Assembly: GCF_014163735.1 (NCBI RefSeq)
Contig: NZ_JACJDV010000011.1
Coordinates: forward strand, 1 to 64,000
Source of the DNA: Shewanella sp. SR44-3
GTDB taxonomy: Bacteria; Pseudomonadota; Gammaproteobacteria; Enterobacterales; Shewanellaceae
Direction of reading: 5' to 3'
DNA: 64,000 bases
Of the stretch, positions 46,010 through 56,855 are shown piece by piece. The position numbers and the translations under genes are program-made. The notes under the pieces are model-generated. The model ran no database searches and was not told where the DNA came from. It was given only the letters and a program-made list of their open reading frames with translations. Within the stretch, counting starts at the first letter, position 1, and each line of letters begins with the position of its first letter.

Positions 46010-48631
46010 ATGGATATCGCTCCCTCCTTTATATCATCTGATATCGAGCACTTGCAAAAAAGAGTCATTCGACTAAAGCGCTTGGCGAGGAAATATAAGC
46101 GGGCCGAGATCATTCAAAATGCGTTATTGGAAATTTCCAATATTGCCACCAAAGCCGCATCCTTAGATTTATTTTATCAAGGTGTGCATCTGCACCTTAA
46201 AAAACTTATCCCAGCAGATAACTTCTTTATTGCCAGTCGAGATGCCAACACAGGCCTCATTAGTTTGCCTTTTTTTGCCGACGAAAAAGACCCTCATCCC
46301 AGTGAACTTTACCCTGATGAAGAGATTTCATCCATCATTGAACGCGGGATTACAGGCTACGTACTTAAGACTGGGGTTCCGCTACTTTGCGATACAGCTC
46401 AATTTGATCAACTGATTGCCACTGGAGCTATTGATGATCTGGGTTCCCCCTCTCACCAGTGGCTCGGCGTGCCTATTAAACGAAATAATATCAGTATCGG
46501 CGTATTAGTCGTACAAAGCTATCATCCAGACATCACCTATGGCGAGCTTGAGCTCGAATTAATGGGCTTTATTTGCCACCATATTTCAGGAGTGATGGAG
46601 CGCTTAAAGCATAATGAACAACTTGAACAAGCCATCACCCAGCGCACCAAAGAACTCAGTCATGCTTATGAGACAGTAAAACAAGAAATTAAAGAGCGCG
46701 TTAGAGCTGAGCGCTTGCAAAAAGCTTTATTTGAAATTGCTGACTTAACCGCCTCTAATGCTGACCAAAATAGCTTTTATGTGCAGCTACATCAAGTAAT
46801 TAGCCAACTGATTCCGGCGCAAAACTGTTTTATAGCTTTGATAAATAAAGAAGATGCTTCACTATCATTTCCGTTTTATGTATCTCAGATGAATTTAACT
46901 TATCCTGCATCAAGACCAATGCAGGATGGCTTAACCGAATATATTTTAGCGACCAAGCAGCCTAAGCTCTTAAGCCAAAAAGACATTCAAACCTTAATAG
47001 ATCAAGATGAAATCTATGCCATCGCCCCAAGCCTAAATCAAACTCATGCTATGCATCAGTGGATTGGTATTCCATTATTTATCCACGGCAGTATTGCCGG
47101 TGCCTTAACCATTTATAGCATCAGCCAAGATCAGAACTATCAACCTAAAGATCTTGAGCTACTCAACTTTGTCTCTTTACACATAGCCAACGCCATTGAG
47201 CGAAAAATGGCTGTTGAGGTTTTAAAGCGCAGTCACGATGAACTAGAAGACAAGGTTATTCAGCGAACCCAAGCATTGGCGGAATTGAATGACAATCTAC
47301 AACAAGAAATTATGCAGCGGCGTAAAATTGAAGCCCAATTGCTACACGATGCCAAACATGATGGCTTAACGGGCCTACCTAATCGTAGTTTCTGCATGGA
47401 GCGGTTAGCCCAAGCGATTAAGCATTGTCGCCGTCACAGCCAAGATCAGTTTGCTTTATTGTTTATCGACTTAGATAGGTTTAAGCAAATTAATGACACC
47501 TTCGGCCATCTCGAAGGTGATAAATTTTTAATCGAGACTGCGCGGCGCTTAAAATCCTGTATACGCGAAAATGACACTTTAGCCCGCTTAGGTGGTGATG
47601 AGTTTGTTATCTTGCTCGATACCATCCAAGGCACCCAAGATGCATTGGATGTCGGTGATCGTATTTTGCATCAGGTATCCCAACCCTATAAGTTAGGCAA
47701 ACAAGACTTTATTTCCGGCGCCAGTATCGGCATTGCATTCAGTGGCAGCCATAAAGACGAAACCAGTGAATCTTTGCTTAAAGACGCTGATGCCGCCATG
47801 TATCAAGCCAAATCGAAAGGCAAAGGCTGCTATGTTATTTTTGATAGCCAAATCGACAAGCGTGCAAAACAAGCCGCCGAGATGAAAAAAGCCTTTAAAC
47901 GCGCTCTATTACAGCAAGAAATCACCATCAGTTATGCGCCTGTGATGAACTTCAATGATTTATCTATCATCGCCTTAGAGCCACAAGCAACTTGGAAACA
48001 TCCTGATGGCAGTCTTAAAACTCATAATCAACTTAAATTATTGGCCGAACAATGCCAGCTAATCATTCATTTCGATGCCTATATTTTCGATCATCTCAAC
48101 CATCATTATGCTGCGCTGACCGAGCAATTTAGCAGTAAAATTTGCATTCATCTATCGGTTTCAAGCCAGCATATTAAACATAAACATGGCCTAAGGAATT
48201 TAAAGCGCACCCTTAAAAAGAGCCAGCTAGATCTCAGTAATATCTGGGTGTTTTTCCATGAAAAATCCTTCGTCCAAGACACAGAAAACCATATCAGCGC
48301 CTTCCAGCATTTATCGCAGATGACAGTGAATATAGGTATGAACGGTTATGGCACAGGTTACAGCTCATTGAGTAGTCTAAGCTTATTGCCTATCAGTGCC
48401 TTAAAACTCGATAGCAATATCAGTAAGCATTTAGTCAATGAGCAGCAATTGCAACTCACTAAAGCCTATCAGCTCGCGGCTACGTCATTAGGGGTCGATA
48501 TGTTCGTTGAAGGGGTGGATACAATGCAGCAAAAACGTCAACTCAGCCAATTAGGCTACCAGCAAGGCCAAGGTAAGACCTTCGAAAAAAAACACCTTCA
48601 CTACATTAAAGTACAAAAAAACTGCGCCTAA
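46010..48631 (+). CDS. Tandem-GAF GGDEF protein with degenerate EAL domain
   Basis: An 873-residue cytoplasmic protein from the ATG at 46010, with GGGA 9 bases before it; a GTG five codons earlier is also open. Two GAF domains (about 40-195 and 250-405) are joined by coiled-coil-like helices (LEQAITQRTKELSHAYETV, DELEDKVIQRTQALAELN). The GGDEF domain keeps RLGGDEFVILL and should be active. The EAL domain is decayed: EALIRW is replaced by EPQATW, the DDFGTGYSS motif by MNGYGTGYSS, and the catalytic ExxES-like segment by FHEKSF, so phosphodiesterase activity is unlikely. It may act as a cyclase with a c-di-GMP-binding or structural tail. Confidence 0.92.
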   Translation: MDIAPSFISSDIEHLQKRVIRLKRLARKYKRAEIIQNALLEISNIATKAASLDLFYQGVHLHLKKLIPADNFFIASRDANTGLISLPFFADEKDPHPSELYPDEEISSIIERGITGYVLKTGVPLLCDTAQFDQLIATGAIDDLGSPSHQWLGVPIKRNNISIGVLVVQSYHPDITYGELELELMGFICHHISGVMERLKHNEQLEQAITQRTKELSHAYETVKQEIKERVRAERLQKALFEIADLTASNADQNSFYVQLHQVISQLIPAQNCFIALINKEDASLSFPFYVSQMNLTYPASRPMQDGLTEYILATKQPKLLSQKDIQTLIDQDEIYAIAPSLNQTHAMHQWIGIPLFIHGSIAGALTIYSISQDQNYQPKDLELLNFVSLHIANAIERKMAVEVLKRSHDELEDKVIQRTQALAELNDNLQQEIMQRRKIEAQLLHDAKHDGLTGLPNRSFCMERLAQAIKHCRRHSQDQFALLFIDLDRFKQINDTFGHLEGDKFLIETARRLKSCIRENDTLARLGGDEFVILLDTIQGTQDALDVGDRILHQVSQPYKLGKQDFISGASIGIAFSGSHKDETSESLLKDADAAMYQAKSKGKGCYVIFDSQIDKRAKQAAEMKKAFKRALLQQEITISYAPVMNFNDLSIIALEPQATWKHPDGSLKTHNQLKLLAEQCQLIIHFDAYIFDHLNHHYAALTEQFSSKICIHLSVSSQHIKHKHGLRNLKRTLKKSQLDLSNIWVFFHEKSFVQDTENHISAFQHLSQMTVNIGMNGYGTGYSSLSSLSLLPISALKLDSNISKHLVNEQQLQLTKAYQLAATSLGVDMFVEGVDTMQQKRQLSQLGYQQGQGKTFEKKHLHYIKVQKNCA

Positions 48632-48722
48632 TCGCTGCTGCCGACTAAATCAGTGCTCTTAAACAATGAGAACGGCTTCCTTAGGAGCCATCACTTCTCC
48701 GGCTCTACTTGTCGGCGCCACA

Positions 48723-50735
48723 CTACTTCTTAAACATGTCACGCAAATTGGCGATATGTGACTTGCCTGTCTCTTGCCTCTGCTCTTCTGTTTGTACTGG
48801 TTTACGGTTTTCCCAAATCAAGTCATCTTGAGGTAACTCAAGTAAGAAGCGGCTAGGCTCACAGCGCATGGTTTCACCGAATTGACGCCGCTCACGACAC
48901 AAGGTAAACCACAGTTCTCTCTGAGCACGAGTAATACCCACATAGGCAAGACGGCGCTCTTCGTCGACGTTATCTTCATCTATGCTGACCTGATGAGGCA
49001 AGATACGCTCCTCTGTGCCCACCATAAACACAAAGGGATACTCCAAACCTTTAGAGGCATGTAAGGTCATTAGCTGCACCTGATCGCCGCCCTCGTCTTC
49101 GCTGTTGCGCTCCATCATGTCGCGAAGCGTCAAACGGGTTACCACTTCTGGCAGCGTCATAGGTTCATCCAGCTCATCCCCTTGCAGCATCTCTGTCACC
49201 CAGCGGTATAGCTCAGAGATGTTCTTCATTCGCATCTCCGCCGCTTTGGCGCTATTACTGGTCTCGTAGAGGTAATCTTCGTAATTGATTTTACGAATGA
49301 GCTGCTTAATGGCATCCACTGGCTCACCGCGAGTGGCTATCTCGCCGGTTTCAACAATAAAACGGCCAAATTGATAAAGAGCCGCAGTCGCCGCTGGCGC
49401 TAAATGATGATTAAGCTCTCCTTCAAAAATCGCCGAAAATAGCGAAATATGCTTTTCATTGGCGAAACTGCCCAAGCGCTCAAGGGAGGCTGGGCCTATG
49501 CCGCGCTTAGGTAAATTCACCACTCGCAAAAAGGCGTTGTCGTCATCGGGATTCACCACAAGCTTAAGGTAAGCCATGATGTCTTTAATCTCGGCGCGAG
49601 CAAAAAATGAGGTGCCACCACTGATTTTATAGGGAATACGGTTAGTCATCATAGCTCGCTCTAGCAAGCGTGATTGATGATTACCACGATAGAGGATCGC
49701 ATAATCGCCAAACTGGGTACGGCCAACAAATTTGTGCCTAACAATTTCTGCGACTACTCGCTCGGCTTCTTGCTCCTCGTTGGCGGCAATTAACACCCTG
49801 AGCGGCTCGCCATAAGCAAGCTCACTAAATAAAGCTTTGTCATACACGTGAGGATTATTAGCAATTAAGATGTTAGCGGCGCGCAGAATACGTTGGCTGG
49901 AGCGATAATTTTGCTCTAATTTAATCAATTTAAGTGCCGGGAAGTCTTTACCCAGCAGTACCAAGTTTTGCGGCTTAGCACCGCGCCAGGAATAGATGGA
50001 CTGATCGTCATCCCCTACCACAGTAAATCGTGAACGCTCGCCCACTAAGAGTTTGACTAACTCATATTGGCTGGTATTGGTATCTTGATATTCGTCCACC
50101 AGCAGGTATTGAATCCGAGTCTGCCAGCGAGTGCGCACCTCTTCATTGTGCCTAAGTAACAAGGTGGGAAGCAGGATCAAATCATCAAAATCTAAGGCGT
50201 TATAGGCTTTCATCTGCTGGGCATATTTTTGATACAAGAAGCTAAATAACTGGCTCTGTTCATCCTTAGCAAGCTTACGAGCTTGAGCTGGAATAACCAG
50301 ATCGCCTTTCCAATTAGAAATGGCACCGGCGAGGGCTTTGAGTAAGTCTTTATCGCCGTCAAACTCATCTTCGGTGAGATCTTTTAGTAAAGCCAAAGTG
50401 TCTTGATCGTCAAATAATGAAAAACCCGCCTTCAACCCTAATACCTTGTATTCACGTTTAATGATCTCAAGCCCCAAGGTATGAAAGGTAGAGATCCACA
50501 GACCGCGCGCTTCTTTGCGCCCCATGGACTGAGCCACACGCTCTTTCATTTCACGGGCGGCTTTATTGGTAAAAGTTACCGCGGCGATGTTTCTTGCCTT
50601 GTAGCCACATTTTTCTACCAGATAAGCAATCTTATTGATAATAACCCGCGTCTTGCCACTGCCGGCACCAGCCAGCACTAGGCAAGGACCAGAGACATAA
50701 TGGACGGCATCGTTTTGGGCGGGGTTAAGTTTCAT
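48723..50735 (-). CDS. rep: ATP-dependent DNA helicase Rep
   Basis: A 670-residue superfamily 1A helicase that moves 3' to 5' on DNA and helps replication forks pass bound proteins. Walker A is AGAGSGKT at about 22-29, with motif [12 protein letters not shown], motif [17 protein letters not shown], motif [16 protein letters not shown] and motif [12 protein letters not shown]. It starts [20 protein letters not shown], as in Rep rather than UvrD or PcrA. Single gene, convergent with the GGDEF gene. Confidence 0.97.
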   Translation of the reverse strand: MKLNPAQNDAVHYVSGPCLVLAGAGSGKTRVIINKIAYLVEKCGYKARNIAAVTFTNKAAREMKERVAQSMGRKEARGLWISTFHTLGLEIIKREYKVLGLKAGFSLFDDQDTLALLKDLTEDEFDGDKDLLKALAGAISNWKGDLVIPAQARKLAKDEQSQLFSFLYQKYAQQMKAYNALDFDDLILLPTLLLRHNEEVRTRWQTRIQYLLVDEYQDTNTSQYELVKLLVGERSRFTVVGDDDQSIYSWRGAKPQNLVLLGKDFPALKLIKLEQNYRSSQRILRAANILIANNPHVYDKALFSELAYGEPLRVLIAANEEQEAERVVAEIVRHKFVGRTQFGDYAILYRGNHQSRLLERAMMTNRIPYKISGGTSFFARAEIKDIMAYLKLVVNPDDDNAFLRVVNLPKRGIGPASLERLGSFANEKHISLFSAIFEGELNHHLAPAATAALYQFGRFIVETGEIATRGEPVDAIKQLIRKINYEDYLYETSNSAKAAEMRMKNISELYRWVTEMLQGDELDEPMTLPEVVTRLTLRDMMERNSEDEGGDQVQLMTLHASKGLEYPFVFMVGTEERILPHQVSIDEDNVDEERRLAYVGITRAQRELWFTLCRERRQFGETMRCEPSRFLLELPQDDLIWENRKPVQTEEQRQETGKSHIANLRDMFKK

Positions 50736-50897
50736 TGAAAAAGTGCATCCTTAAAGCGCGTGGGAGCTGGATCATAGCAGAATGGCTTTATATAGCGTAA
50801 GGTTTTTACCCAAAGCGCTATTATCGACATGAGTATTAGAGTGAAGCTTTTTCTCAAGAGCCGGCTCGGTTACACTAATTAAAATTGTTATGGAATA

Positions 50898-51158
50898 ATG
50901 ACTATGTTTAACCCAAAGAAAATCGAAGATGTTGCCAAGCAGCTCAGTGATAACTTACCTAGCGGACTTAAACAGTTTGCCGGCGAATTTGAAGAGCGCA
51001 GCAAGCAAATACTGCAAAATCAATTAATGAAGTTAGATTTTGTCTCTCGGGAAGAATTTGAAGTACAGCAGCACGTGCTGCTAAAAAACCGCGAAAAGCT
51101 AGAAGCCTTGCAAGCGCAAGTTAATGAATTAGAAAAGAAGTTAGCCGAACAGGCTTAA
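50898..51158 (+). CDS. ubiK: Ubiquinone biosynthesis accessory factor UbiK
   Basis: An 86-residue protein (BMFP/YqiC family). The N-terminal part MFNPKKIEDVAKQLSDNLP is followed by a coiled coil rich in Glu, Lys and Leu to the end (LEALQAQVNELEKKLAEQA). In E. coli UbiK binds UbiJ in the ubiquinone synthesis complex and interacts with lipids. ATG at 50904 (MFNPKK) is an equally possible start. It stands alone between divergent rep and convergent aminotransferase. Confidence 0.95.
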   Translation: MTMFNPKKIEDVAKQLSDNLPSGLKQFAGEFEERSKQILQNQLMKLDFVSREEFEVQQHVLLKNREKLEALQAQVNELEKKLAEQA

Positions 51159-51162
51159 GCGT

Positions 51163-51195
51163 CTTGGGCGGGGGCTAGAAAGCCATCCGCCCAAG
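51163..51195. terminator. Hairpin between ubiK and the aminotransferase gene
   Basis: CTTGGGCGG and CCGCCCAAG with inner GGGCT/AGCC make a stable hairpin between convergent genes. It lacks a clear T-run on either side, so it may be only part of a terminator. Confidence 0.5.
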
Positions 51196-51238
51196 CCATC
51201 TTCAGCCCAGCATTTTGATGATTTGAGCCATTAACTGA

Positions 51239-52378
51239 TTAGCTCATCACCTCTTCCAGCGCCTTTAAGCAAAGCGCCACGTTTTCACGGCGGGCGCCAA
51301 AGCCCATCAAACCAATGCGCCAGGCTTTACCCGCTAACGCCCCAAGGCCTGCGCCAATTTCTAAATTGTATTCTTCAAGTAACTGAGTGCGCACTAAAGC
51401 ATCATCAATGCCTTGAGGTAAATACACAGCATTAAGCTGAGGTAATCTGTGCTCGGCTGCTACCACGAACTTAAGCCCTAATTTTTCAAGCCCTGCAGCT
51501 AAGATTAGGTGCATTTTTTTATGCCTTGCCCAAGCATTCTCTAAACCTTCTAAAGCCAATAAACGAAACGCTTCATGCAAGGCATACAGCGCATTTACAG
51601 GCGCCGTATGGTGATAACTGCGCTTAAGCCCACTGTCTTTATTACCCCAATAGCCCATCACTAAGGATTGATCTAAAAACCAGCTCTGCACAGGGGTTTT
51701 GCGATTTTTAAGCTTCTCCACTGCCTTTGGCGAGAATGACACTGGCGATAAACCGGGAACACAGGAAAGACATTTCTGACTGCCAGAATAGATGGCATCT
51801 ATGCCCCACTCATCCACTAATAGCTCAACACCACCTAATGAGGTCACTGCATCCACTATGCTAAGGCAATCATGCTGTTGCGCTAAGCGGCATAGGGTTT
51901 TGGCATCCGATAACGCCCCGGTTGAGGTTTCTGCGTGAACAAAAGCTAAAAACTTAGCATCGGGATTGGCCTTAAGCGCCGCTTCCACCGCTTTTGGGCA
52001 CACTGGCTCACCCCACTCGTTATCCACCACCACGGCAACAGCGCCGACACGCTCAACATTTTGGCGCATACGCTCGCCAAATACGCCATTGCGGCACACA
52101 ATCACTTTCTCGCCCGGCTCAACCAGATTCACAAAGCAGGCTTCCATCCCCGCGCTACCAGGGGCAGAAATTGCCAGCGTCATTTCATTCTTAGTCTGAA
52201 ACGCGTATTGAATTAAGCTTTTAAGCTCATCCATCATGCCGACAAATAGGGGATCTAAATGCCCTATGGTCGGCCTAGCTTGGGCTGCCAGTACCTCAGG
52301 ATACACATCAGAAGGACCGGGCCCCATCAAAATGCGGCGCGGCGGGGTAAATGAATTGACTGTAGGGGCTGATATCAT
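51239..52378 (-). CDS. Alanine-glyoxylate / serine-pyruvate-type aminotransferase
   Basis: A 379-residue class V PLP enzyme from the ATG at 52378, with AAGGA 8 bases upstream; ten residues earlier another ATG is open but has no such site. Family features are RILMGPGPSDVYPEVLAAQ, the PLP Lys in IYSGSQKCLSCVPGLSPVSFS (Lys of SQK) and RTQLLEEYNLEIGAGLG. It should move amino groups between alanine or serine and glyoxylate, hydroxypyruvate or pyruvate. Not linked to neighbouring genes. The conserved GSQK lysine supports activity. Confidence 0.92.
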   Translation of the reverse strand: MISAPTVNSFTPPRRILMGPGPSDVYPEVLAAQARPTIGHLDPLFVGMMDELKSLIQYAFQTKNEMTLAISAPGSAGMEACFVNLVEPGEKVIVCRNGVFGERMRQNVERVGAVAVVVDNEWGEPVCPKAVEAALKANPDAKFLAFVHAETSTGALSDAKTLCRLAQQHDCLSIVDAVTSLGGVELLVDEWGIDAIYSGSQKCLSCVPGLSPVSFSPKAVEKLKNRKTPVQSWFLDQSLVMGYWGNKDSGLKRSYHHTAPVNALYALHEAFRLLALEGLENAWARHKKMHLILAAGLEKLGLKFVVAAEHRLPQLNAVYLPQGIDDALVRTQLLEEYNLEIGAGLGALAGKAWRIGLMGFGARRENVALCLKALEEVMS

Positions 52379-52841
52379 CTGAGCTTTCCTTATGGATCTA
52401 GTTATCATCTAGTTATATAGCTGTAGGGCCGAACAAAAAATAGAGTATTCACTCTTTCTTACTTCAAACTATCACACTCAAGTGGTTATTTATACGCCAA
52501 AATAGGGTGTTTTGGCACCGAGAATAAGTTTGAAGGCTGAGGTGGCATAACTTCATAGAAGCTGGCATCAAGCTTTAAGACATTTAGATGTTTTTTAAAT
52601 AAGCTTAATTGGCGATCTCGGCCATTGTGCTAATGTCCCGAGTGACGACGTCCCTTCTCAAGTAAGAAGATTTCCTTGTGGGCTCGGGCGCAGCATCCCT
52701 GCTGCCTAACTCAATACAACAACTCGAGCCATTTAGCCCCATACCCTCTCATTAGTATCTGAGTTATTTTTAAGATCACGCAAACAACACCTAATCTCAA
52801 TAGGTGAGGCATGACGCTTCACCACGAGAAAGGCGAGACGA

Positions 52842-52860
52842 CCGTCCATCCCATGGACGG
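52842..52860. repeat. Short perfect hairpin near repeat copy 3
   Basis: CCGTCCAT and ATGGACGG with a CCC loop form an 8-bp stem. It is probably part of the dispersed repeat element. Confidence 0.6.
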
Positions 52861-52904
52861 GATGTTCGAGCCCTCAGGGATGGCTTTTGATTTAACAAAA
52901 AGGC

Positions 52905-52984
52905 GCATGTCGACGAGACTTTTTATGAAAAAAATGAGCCATGGCAAGCCCGTACGATTGAGTTTCAGCATACACTTTTTTGAC
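52905..52984 (-). repeat. Dispersed repeat, copy 3 (reverse strand)
   Basis: Read on the reverse strand: TGTCAAAAAAGTGTATGC, CTGAAACTCAATCGTAC, GGGCTTGCCATGGCTCATTT, AAAAAGTCTCGTCGACATGC. Copy 1 shares the first half and copy 2 the second half of this sequence, so this copy is the most complete. Confidence 0.75.
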
Positions 52985-53086
52985 ACAGCGAATTTCGAGT
53001 GCAAGTAGAGATGAACCTAGCAGCCTTATGCCTTAGCTTGCTAGGTTCACCACCTTACAGCTTTCACTCACTCCATGCTCACAAAC

Positions 53087-54640
53087 TTACACCGCCGGCG
53101 TATTCAAAAATAACTGGTACGCTGGACTGTGGGTTTCTTCTTGATAGACAAAACCAAGCTCGGTTAAAAAGCGCGCAAAGGGTAAGGCATCGCTGGCTGG
53201 TACTTCAAAGCCTGCTAACACCCGTCCAAACGCGGCGCCATGGTTGCGATAGTGGAATAAGCTGATGTTCCACTGGCTTTGCAAGGTGGTTAGAAACTTA
53301 AGCAAGGCGCCGGGGTGCTCTGGGAATTCGAAGCTAAATAAGCGCTCTTGCAGAGGCTCGGGTGGACGACCACCCACCATGTAGCGCACGTGCAGTTTTG
53401 CGGTTTCATCTTGTGATAAGTCTTGGACTTCAAACCCTTGCGACTCAAGGGTTTTGATAATCTCAGCCAGCTCCTCGGCGCCATTGCTTAAGCGAATACC
53501 CGCAAACACCATAGCTTGATCCCGGCCACTAAAACGGTAATTAAACTCTGTCATCACCCGCTTATTTAATAGCTCGCAAAATCGCAGAAAACTGCCGGGT
53601 TTTTCTGGCACCTTGACTGCTAAAATCGCTTCTTTTTGCTCGCCGAGTTCGCAGCGCTCAGACACATAACGCAGGCTATGAAAGTTCACATTAGCGCCAC
53701 TTAAAATAGCCGCCACTTTCTCGCCCTTGCCTGTTTTGCCAAGGTGTTTCTTAAGCCCTGCTAATGCTAGCGCGCCAGCAGGTTCTGCAATAGCGCGGGT
53801 ATCTTCAAAAATATCCTTGATGGCGGCGCAGATTTCATCTGAACTTACGGTGATGACTTCATCGACGTATTCTTTGGCGAGACGAAAAGGCTCAGCGCCA
53901 ATGCGCTTTACCGCAACGCCATCGGCAAATAACCCCACTTGGGGTAAAGTCACAGGCTCACCGACTAACAGCGCCGCCTTTAAGCAGGCGGCATCTTCTG
54001 GCTCGACGCCAATGATTTTAACCTGTGGCATAACGGCCTTGTAATAAGCGGCGATGCCAGCGATTAAGCCGCCGCCGCCCACTGGAACGTAGACCCTTTC
54101 AATGTCGCGCTGCTGCTGTAGCATCTCTTGGGCAATAGTCCCTTGACCTGCGATTACCGCTTCATCATCGAAGGGGGCGATATAAACTCGCCCCTGAGTC
54201 TTAGCAAGCTGCATAGCATATTCATTAGCCTGATCAAAACCTTGGCCATAAAGATGCACATTACCGCCAAGGCGCTTCACCGCATCGATTTTAATATCTG
54301 GGGTGGTACTTGGCATAACGATAATCGCATCTATGCCGCGACTTGCCGCCGACATGGCCACCCCTTGGGCATGATTCCCCGCAGAGGCGCACACCACACC
54401 GCGCTGACATTCATCCGAAGAAAGCTCAGCGATGCGATTGTAGGCGCCGCGCAGCTTAAAAGAATGCACTGGCTGCATGTCCTCGCGCTTTAAAAATACC
54501 TGACAGCCTAAACGCGCCGACAGCTTATTAAGGCTAGTGAGCGGCGTGATTTTAACGATGTCGTACACGGAAGACAGCAAGATTTTCTGCAAATAATATT
54601 GGGCTAAATCCCGCTGGGTTTCTGATGCTAATGCCAACAT
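53087..54640 (-). CDS. ilvA: Threonine ammonia-lyase, biosynthetic
   Basis: A 517-residue PLP enzyme that deaminates threonine to 2-oxobutyrate, the first step to isoleucine. The PLP lysine lies in SFKLRGAYNRI, the glycine loop in VPVGGGGLIAGIA, and SAGNHAQGVA is the Asn-contact segment. Two C-terminal ACT-like regulatory domains (about 330-420 and 425-505) should bind isoleucine and valine. ATG lies one base after the ilvD stop, so it is translationally linked. Last gene of ilvGMDA. Confidence 0.97.
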   Translation of the reverse strand: MLALASETQRDLAQYYLQKILLSSVYDIVKITPLTSLNKLSARLGCQVFLKREDMQPVHSFKLRGAYNRIAELSSDECQRGVVCASAGNHAQGVAMSAASRGIDAIIVMPSTTPDIKIDAVKRLGGNVHLYGQGFDQANEYAMQLAKTQGRVYIAPFDDEAVIAGQGTIAQEMLQQQRDIERVYVPVGGGGLIAGIAAYYKAVMPQVKIIGVEPEDAACLKAALLVGEPVTLPQVGLFADGVAVKRIGAEPFRLAKEYVDEVITVSSDEICAAIKDIFEDTRAIAEPAGALALAGLKKHLGKTGKGEKVAAILSGANVNFHSLRYVSERCELGEQKEAILAVKVPEKPGSFLRFCELLNKRVMTEFNYRFSGRDQAMVFAGIRLSNGAEELAEIIKTLESQGFEVQDLSQDETAKLHVRYMVGGRPPEPLQERLFSFEFPEHPGALLKFLTTLQSQWNISLFHYRNHGAAFGRVLAGFEVPASDALPFARFLTELGFVYQEETHSPAYQLFLNTPAV

Positions 54641-54641
54641 G

Positions 54642-56501
54642 CTAGCCCTCCAACAGAGTGCGATCTCGCACTGCGCCCATGTCGGCGCTGGTTGCGAGTA
54701 ATGCGTAAGCTTTCAAGGCTAACGACACATACCGCTGGCGGTCAAGCGGTTTCCAGCCGAGTACGCCTTTGGCGTTCATGGCATTACGGCGCGCTTCAAG
54801 TTCGCTATCACTGACATTGAGCACTATGGTGCGCGCGGGAATATCAATCATAATTTCATCCCCTTGCTCGATAAGCGCGATAGCGCCTCCAGATGCAGCC
54901 TCTGGTGACACATGGCCGATAGATAAGCCCGAAGTGCCGCCCGAAAAACGTCCATCTGTGATTAAGGCGCATTGCGTGCCAAGGCCGCGAGATTTCAAAT
55001 AAGAGGTGGGATAGAGCATTTCTTGCATGCCGGGGCCGCCTTTAGGGCCTTCGTAGCGAATAACCACTACATCGCCTGCCACTACCTCACCGCCTAAGAT
55101 GCCTGCTACCGCATCATCTTGGCTCTCATAAACGCGGGCGCGACCCACAAAAGTGAGGTTATCTTCATCCACACCAGCGGTTTTGACGATACAGCCTTTA
55201 GGGGCGAGATTGCCCGATAACACAGCAAGGCCGCCTTCTTGACTGAAAGCAAATTCACGGCTGCGAATACAGCCATTTTGCCTGTCATCATCAACGCTCG
55301 GCCAGCGGCAGCTCTGACTAAAGGCTTTGGTGGTGGGAATACCCGCAGGGCCTGCACTAAAGAAGCGCTTCACATTTTCATCTTGGGTTTGTACTAAGTC
55401 ATAGCGCGCCAAAACATGGGATAAATTCTCGCCCAAGTTTGCCGCCACATGGGGCACATCGGTGTGCAGTAAACCAGCCCTATCTAGCTCCCCCAGAATA
55501 CTCATCACCCCGCCTGCGCGGTGGACATCTTCCATATGATATTTGGGGGTTGAAGGCGCGACTTTACACAGATGGGGCACTTTGCGAGACATACGGTCGA
55601 TATCCGCCATAGTGAAATCCACTTCCGCCTCTTGAGCGGCGGCCAATAAATGCAACACGGTATTGGACGAGCCACCCATGGCGATATCCAGCGCCATGGC
55701 ATTTTCGAATGCCTTAAAACTTGCGATACTGCGCGGCAATGCTGTGTCATCATTTTCATGATAATAACGTTGAGTTAACGCCATTACCCTGCGACCCGCC
55801 TCTAAAAACAGTTCGCGGCGATCGCTGTGGGTGGCGAGCATCGAGCCGTTACCGGGCAAAGATAAGCCTAGGACCTCTGTGAGACAGTTCATGGAGTTTG
55901 CAGTAAACATGCCAGAGCAAGAACCACAAGTTGGGCATGCGCTACGCTCAATCTTGGCGCTGTCTTCTTCACTTACGCGGCTATCGGCGGCGGCGACCAT
56001 GGCATCGACTAAATCGAGCTTGATGATTTTATCGGAAAGCTTAGTTTTACCCGCTTCCATCGGCCCGCCAGAGACAAACACCACGGGAATATTTAGCCTT
56101 AATGCGGCCATTAACATCCCTGGGGTGATTTTGTCGCAGTTAGAAATACACACTAAAGCATCGGCGCAGTGAGCGTTGACCATGTACTCGACGCTGTCGG
56201 CGATCAGCTCACGTGACGGCAAGCTATACAGCATGCCGCCATGGCCCATGGCGATGCCATCATCGACGGCTATGGTGTTGAACTCTTTAGAGATACCGCC
56301 CGCTTCTGCGATAGCGCTTGCCACTAAGTCGCCCATGTCTTTTAAATGCACATGGCCTGGGACAAACTGAGTATAAGAATTGGCAATGGCGATAATGGGC
56401 TTGCCAAAGTCGTTATCTTTCATGCCTGTGGCTCGCCATAGGGCACGAGCGCCTGCCATGTTGCGGCCTTCTGTGCTGGTTGCTGAGCGTAACTTTGGCA
56501 T
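54642..56501 (-). CDS. ilvD: Dihydroxy-acid dehydratase
   Basis: A 619-residue Fe-S dehydratase of branched-chain amino-acid synthesis. Cluster and metal residues are in [37 protein letters not shown] and the Lys/Asp region near residue 81-125. The C-terminal swivel contains [20 protein letters not shown]. Length and motifs match E. coli IlvD. It follows ilvM by 57 bases. Confidence 0.98.
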   Translation of the reverse strand: MPKLRSATSTEGRNMAGARALWRATGMKDNDFGKPIIAIANSYTQFVPGHVHLKDMGDLVASAIAEAGGISKEFNTIAVDDGIAMGHGGMLYSLPSRELIADSVEYMVNAHCADALVCISNCDKITPGMLMAALRLNIPVVFVSGGPMEAGKTKLSDKIIKLDLVDAMVAAADSRVSEEDSAKIERSACPTCGSCSGMFTANSMNCLTEVLGLSLPGNGSMLATHSDRRELFLEAGRRVMALTQRYYHENDDTALPRSIASFKAFENAMALDIAMGGSSNTVLHLLAAAQEAEVDFTMADIDRMSRKVPHLCKVAPSTPKYHMEDVHRAGGVMSILGELDRAGLLHTDVPHVAANLGENLSHVLARYDLVQTQDENVKRFFSAGPAGIPTTKAFSQSCRWPSVDDDRQNGCIRSREFAFSQEGGLAVLSGNLAPKGCIVKTAGVDEDNLTFVGRARVYESQDDAVAGILGGEVVAGDVVVIRYEGPKGGPGMQEMLYPTSYLKSRGLGTQCALITDGRFSGGTSGLSIGHVSPEAASGGAIALIEQGDEIMIDIPARTIVLNVSDSELEARRNAMNAKGVLGWKPLDRQRYVSLALKAYALLATSADMGAVRDRTLLEG

Positions 56502-56558
56502 GGTGAGATCCTTTTAAAATGTATTAATTTAAATAGTGTTATAAAGCAAAAATAGTGT

Positions 56559-56855
56559 TTAAGCGTTGGCCGCAAAAGACTGTGTGGGTAAGGCCTGTGT
56601 AACTAGGGCCGAATTAAGCGCAAAAGGCGCTGGCATTAGGCGGCACTCGGCAACATCATAGAGCTTGTCTAATTGATTGCTTAATAGCTCAATGGCGCGC
56701 TCGGTTTCCACTTCCACCGCTAAGGCTATGCTGGCATCCTCATTAATTTGCATCTGCATATTAGTGACGCTAAAACCGCGGTGACGCATAACACGTAACA
56801 CTCGCTCAAGCACTTCGGGGCTAGGTTGTAAGGTGAGTTCCAGTGCATGCTTCAT
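56559..56855 (-). CDS. ilvM: Acetolactate synthase 2 small subunit
   Basis: A 98-residue ACT-domain subunit. It starts [28 protein letters not shown] and has [21 protein letters not shown], the IlvM core. It overlaps ilvG by 4 bases (ATGA). It stabilises IlvG and modulates activity. The Ala/Gln-rich tail is variable. Confidence 0.94.
   Translation of the reverse strand: MKHALELTLQPSPEVLERVLRVMRHRGFSVTNMQMQINEDASIALAVEVETERAIELLSNQLDKLYDVAECRLMPAPFALNSALVTQALPTQSFAANA

Larger units (their letters stand above)
52379..53086. other. Non-coding stretch with dispersed repeat copy
   Basis: About 700 bases with no credible gene; the open frames seen on both strands overlap each other and the repeat. 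It contains copy 3 of the dispersed repeat and the GGACGG hairpin. Confidence 0.65.

Noticed and set aside
52811..53008. Open frames on both strands in the 52.9 kb gap
   Set aside because: They overlap each other and lie in the dispersed repeat; no domain is visible.
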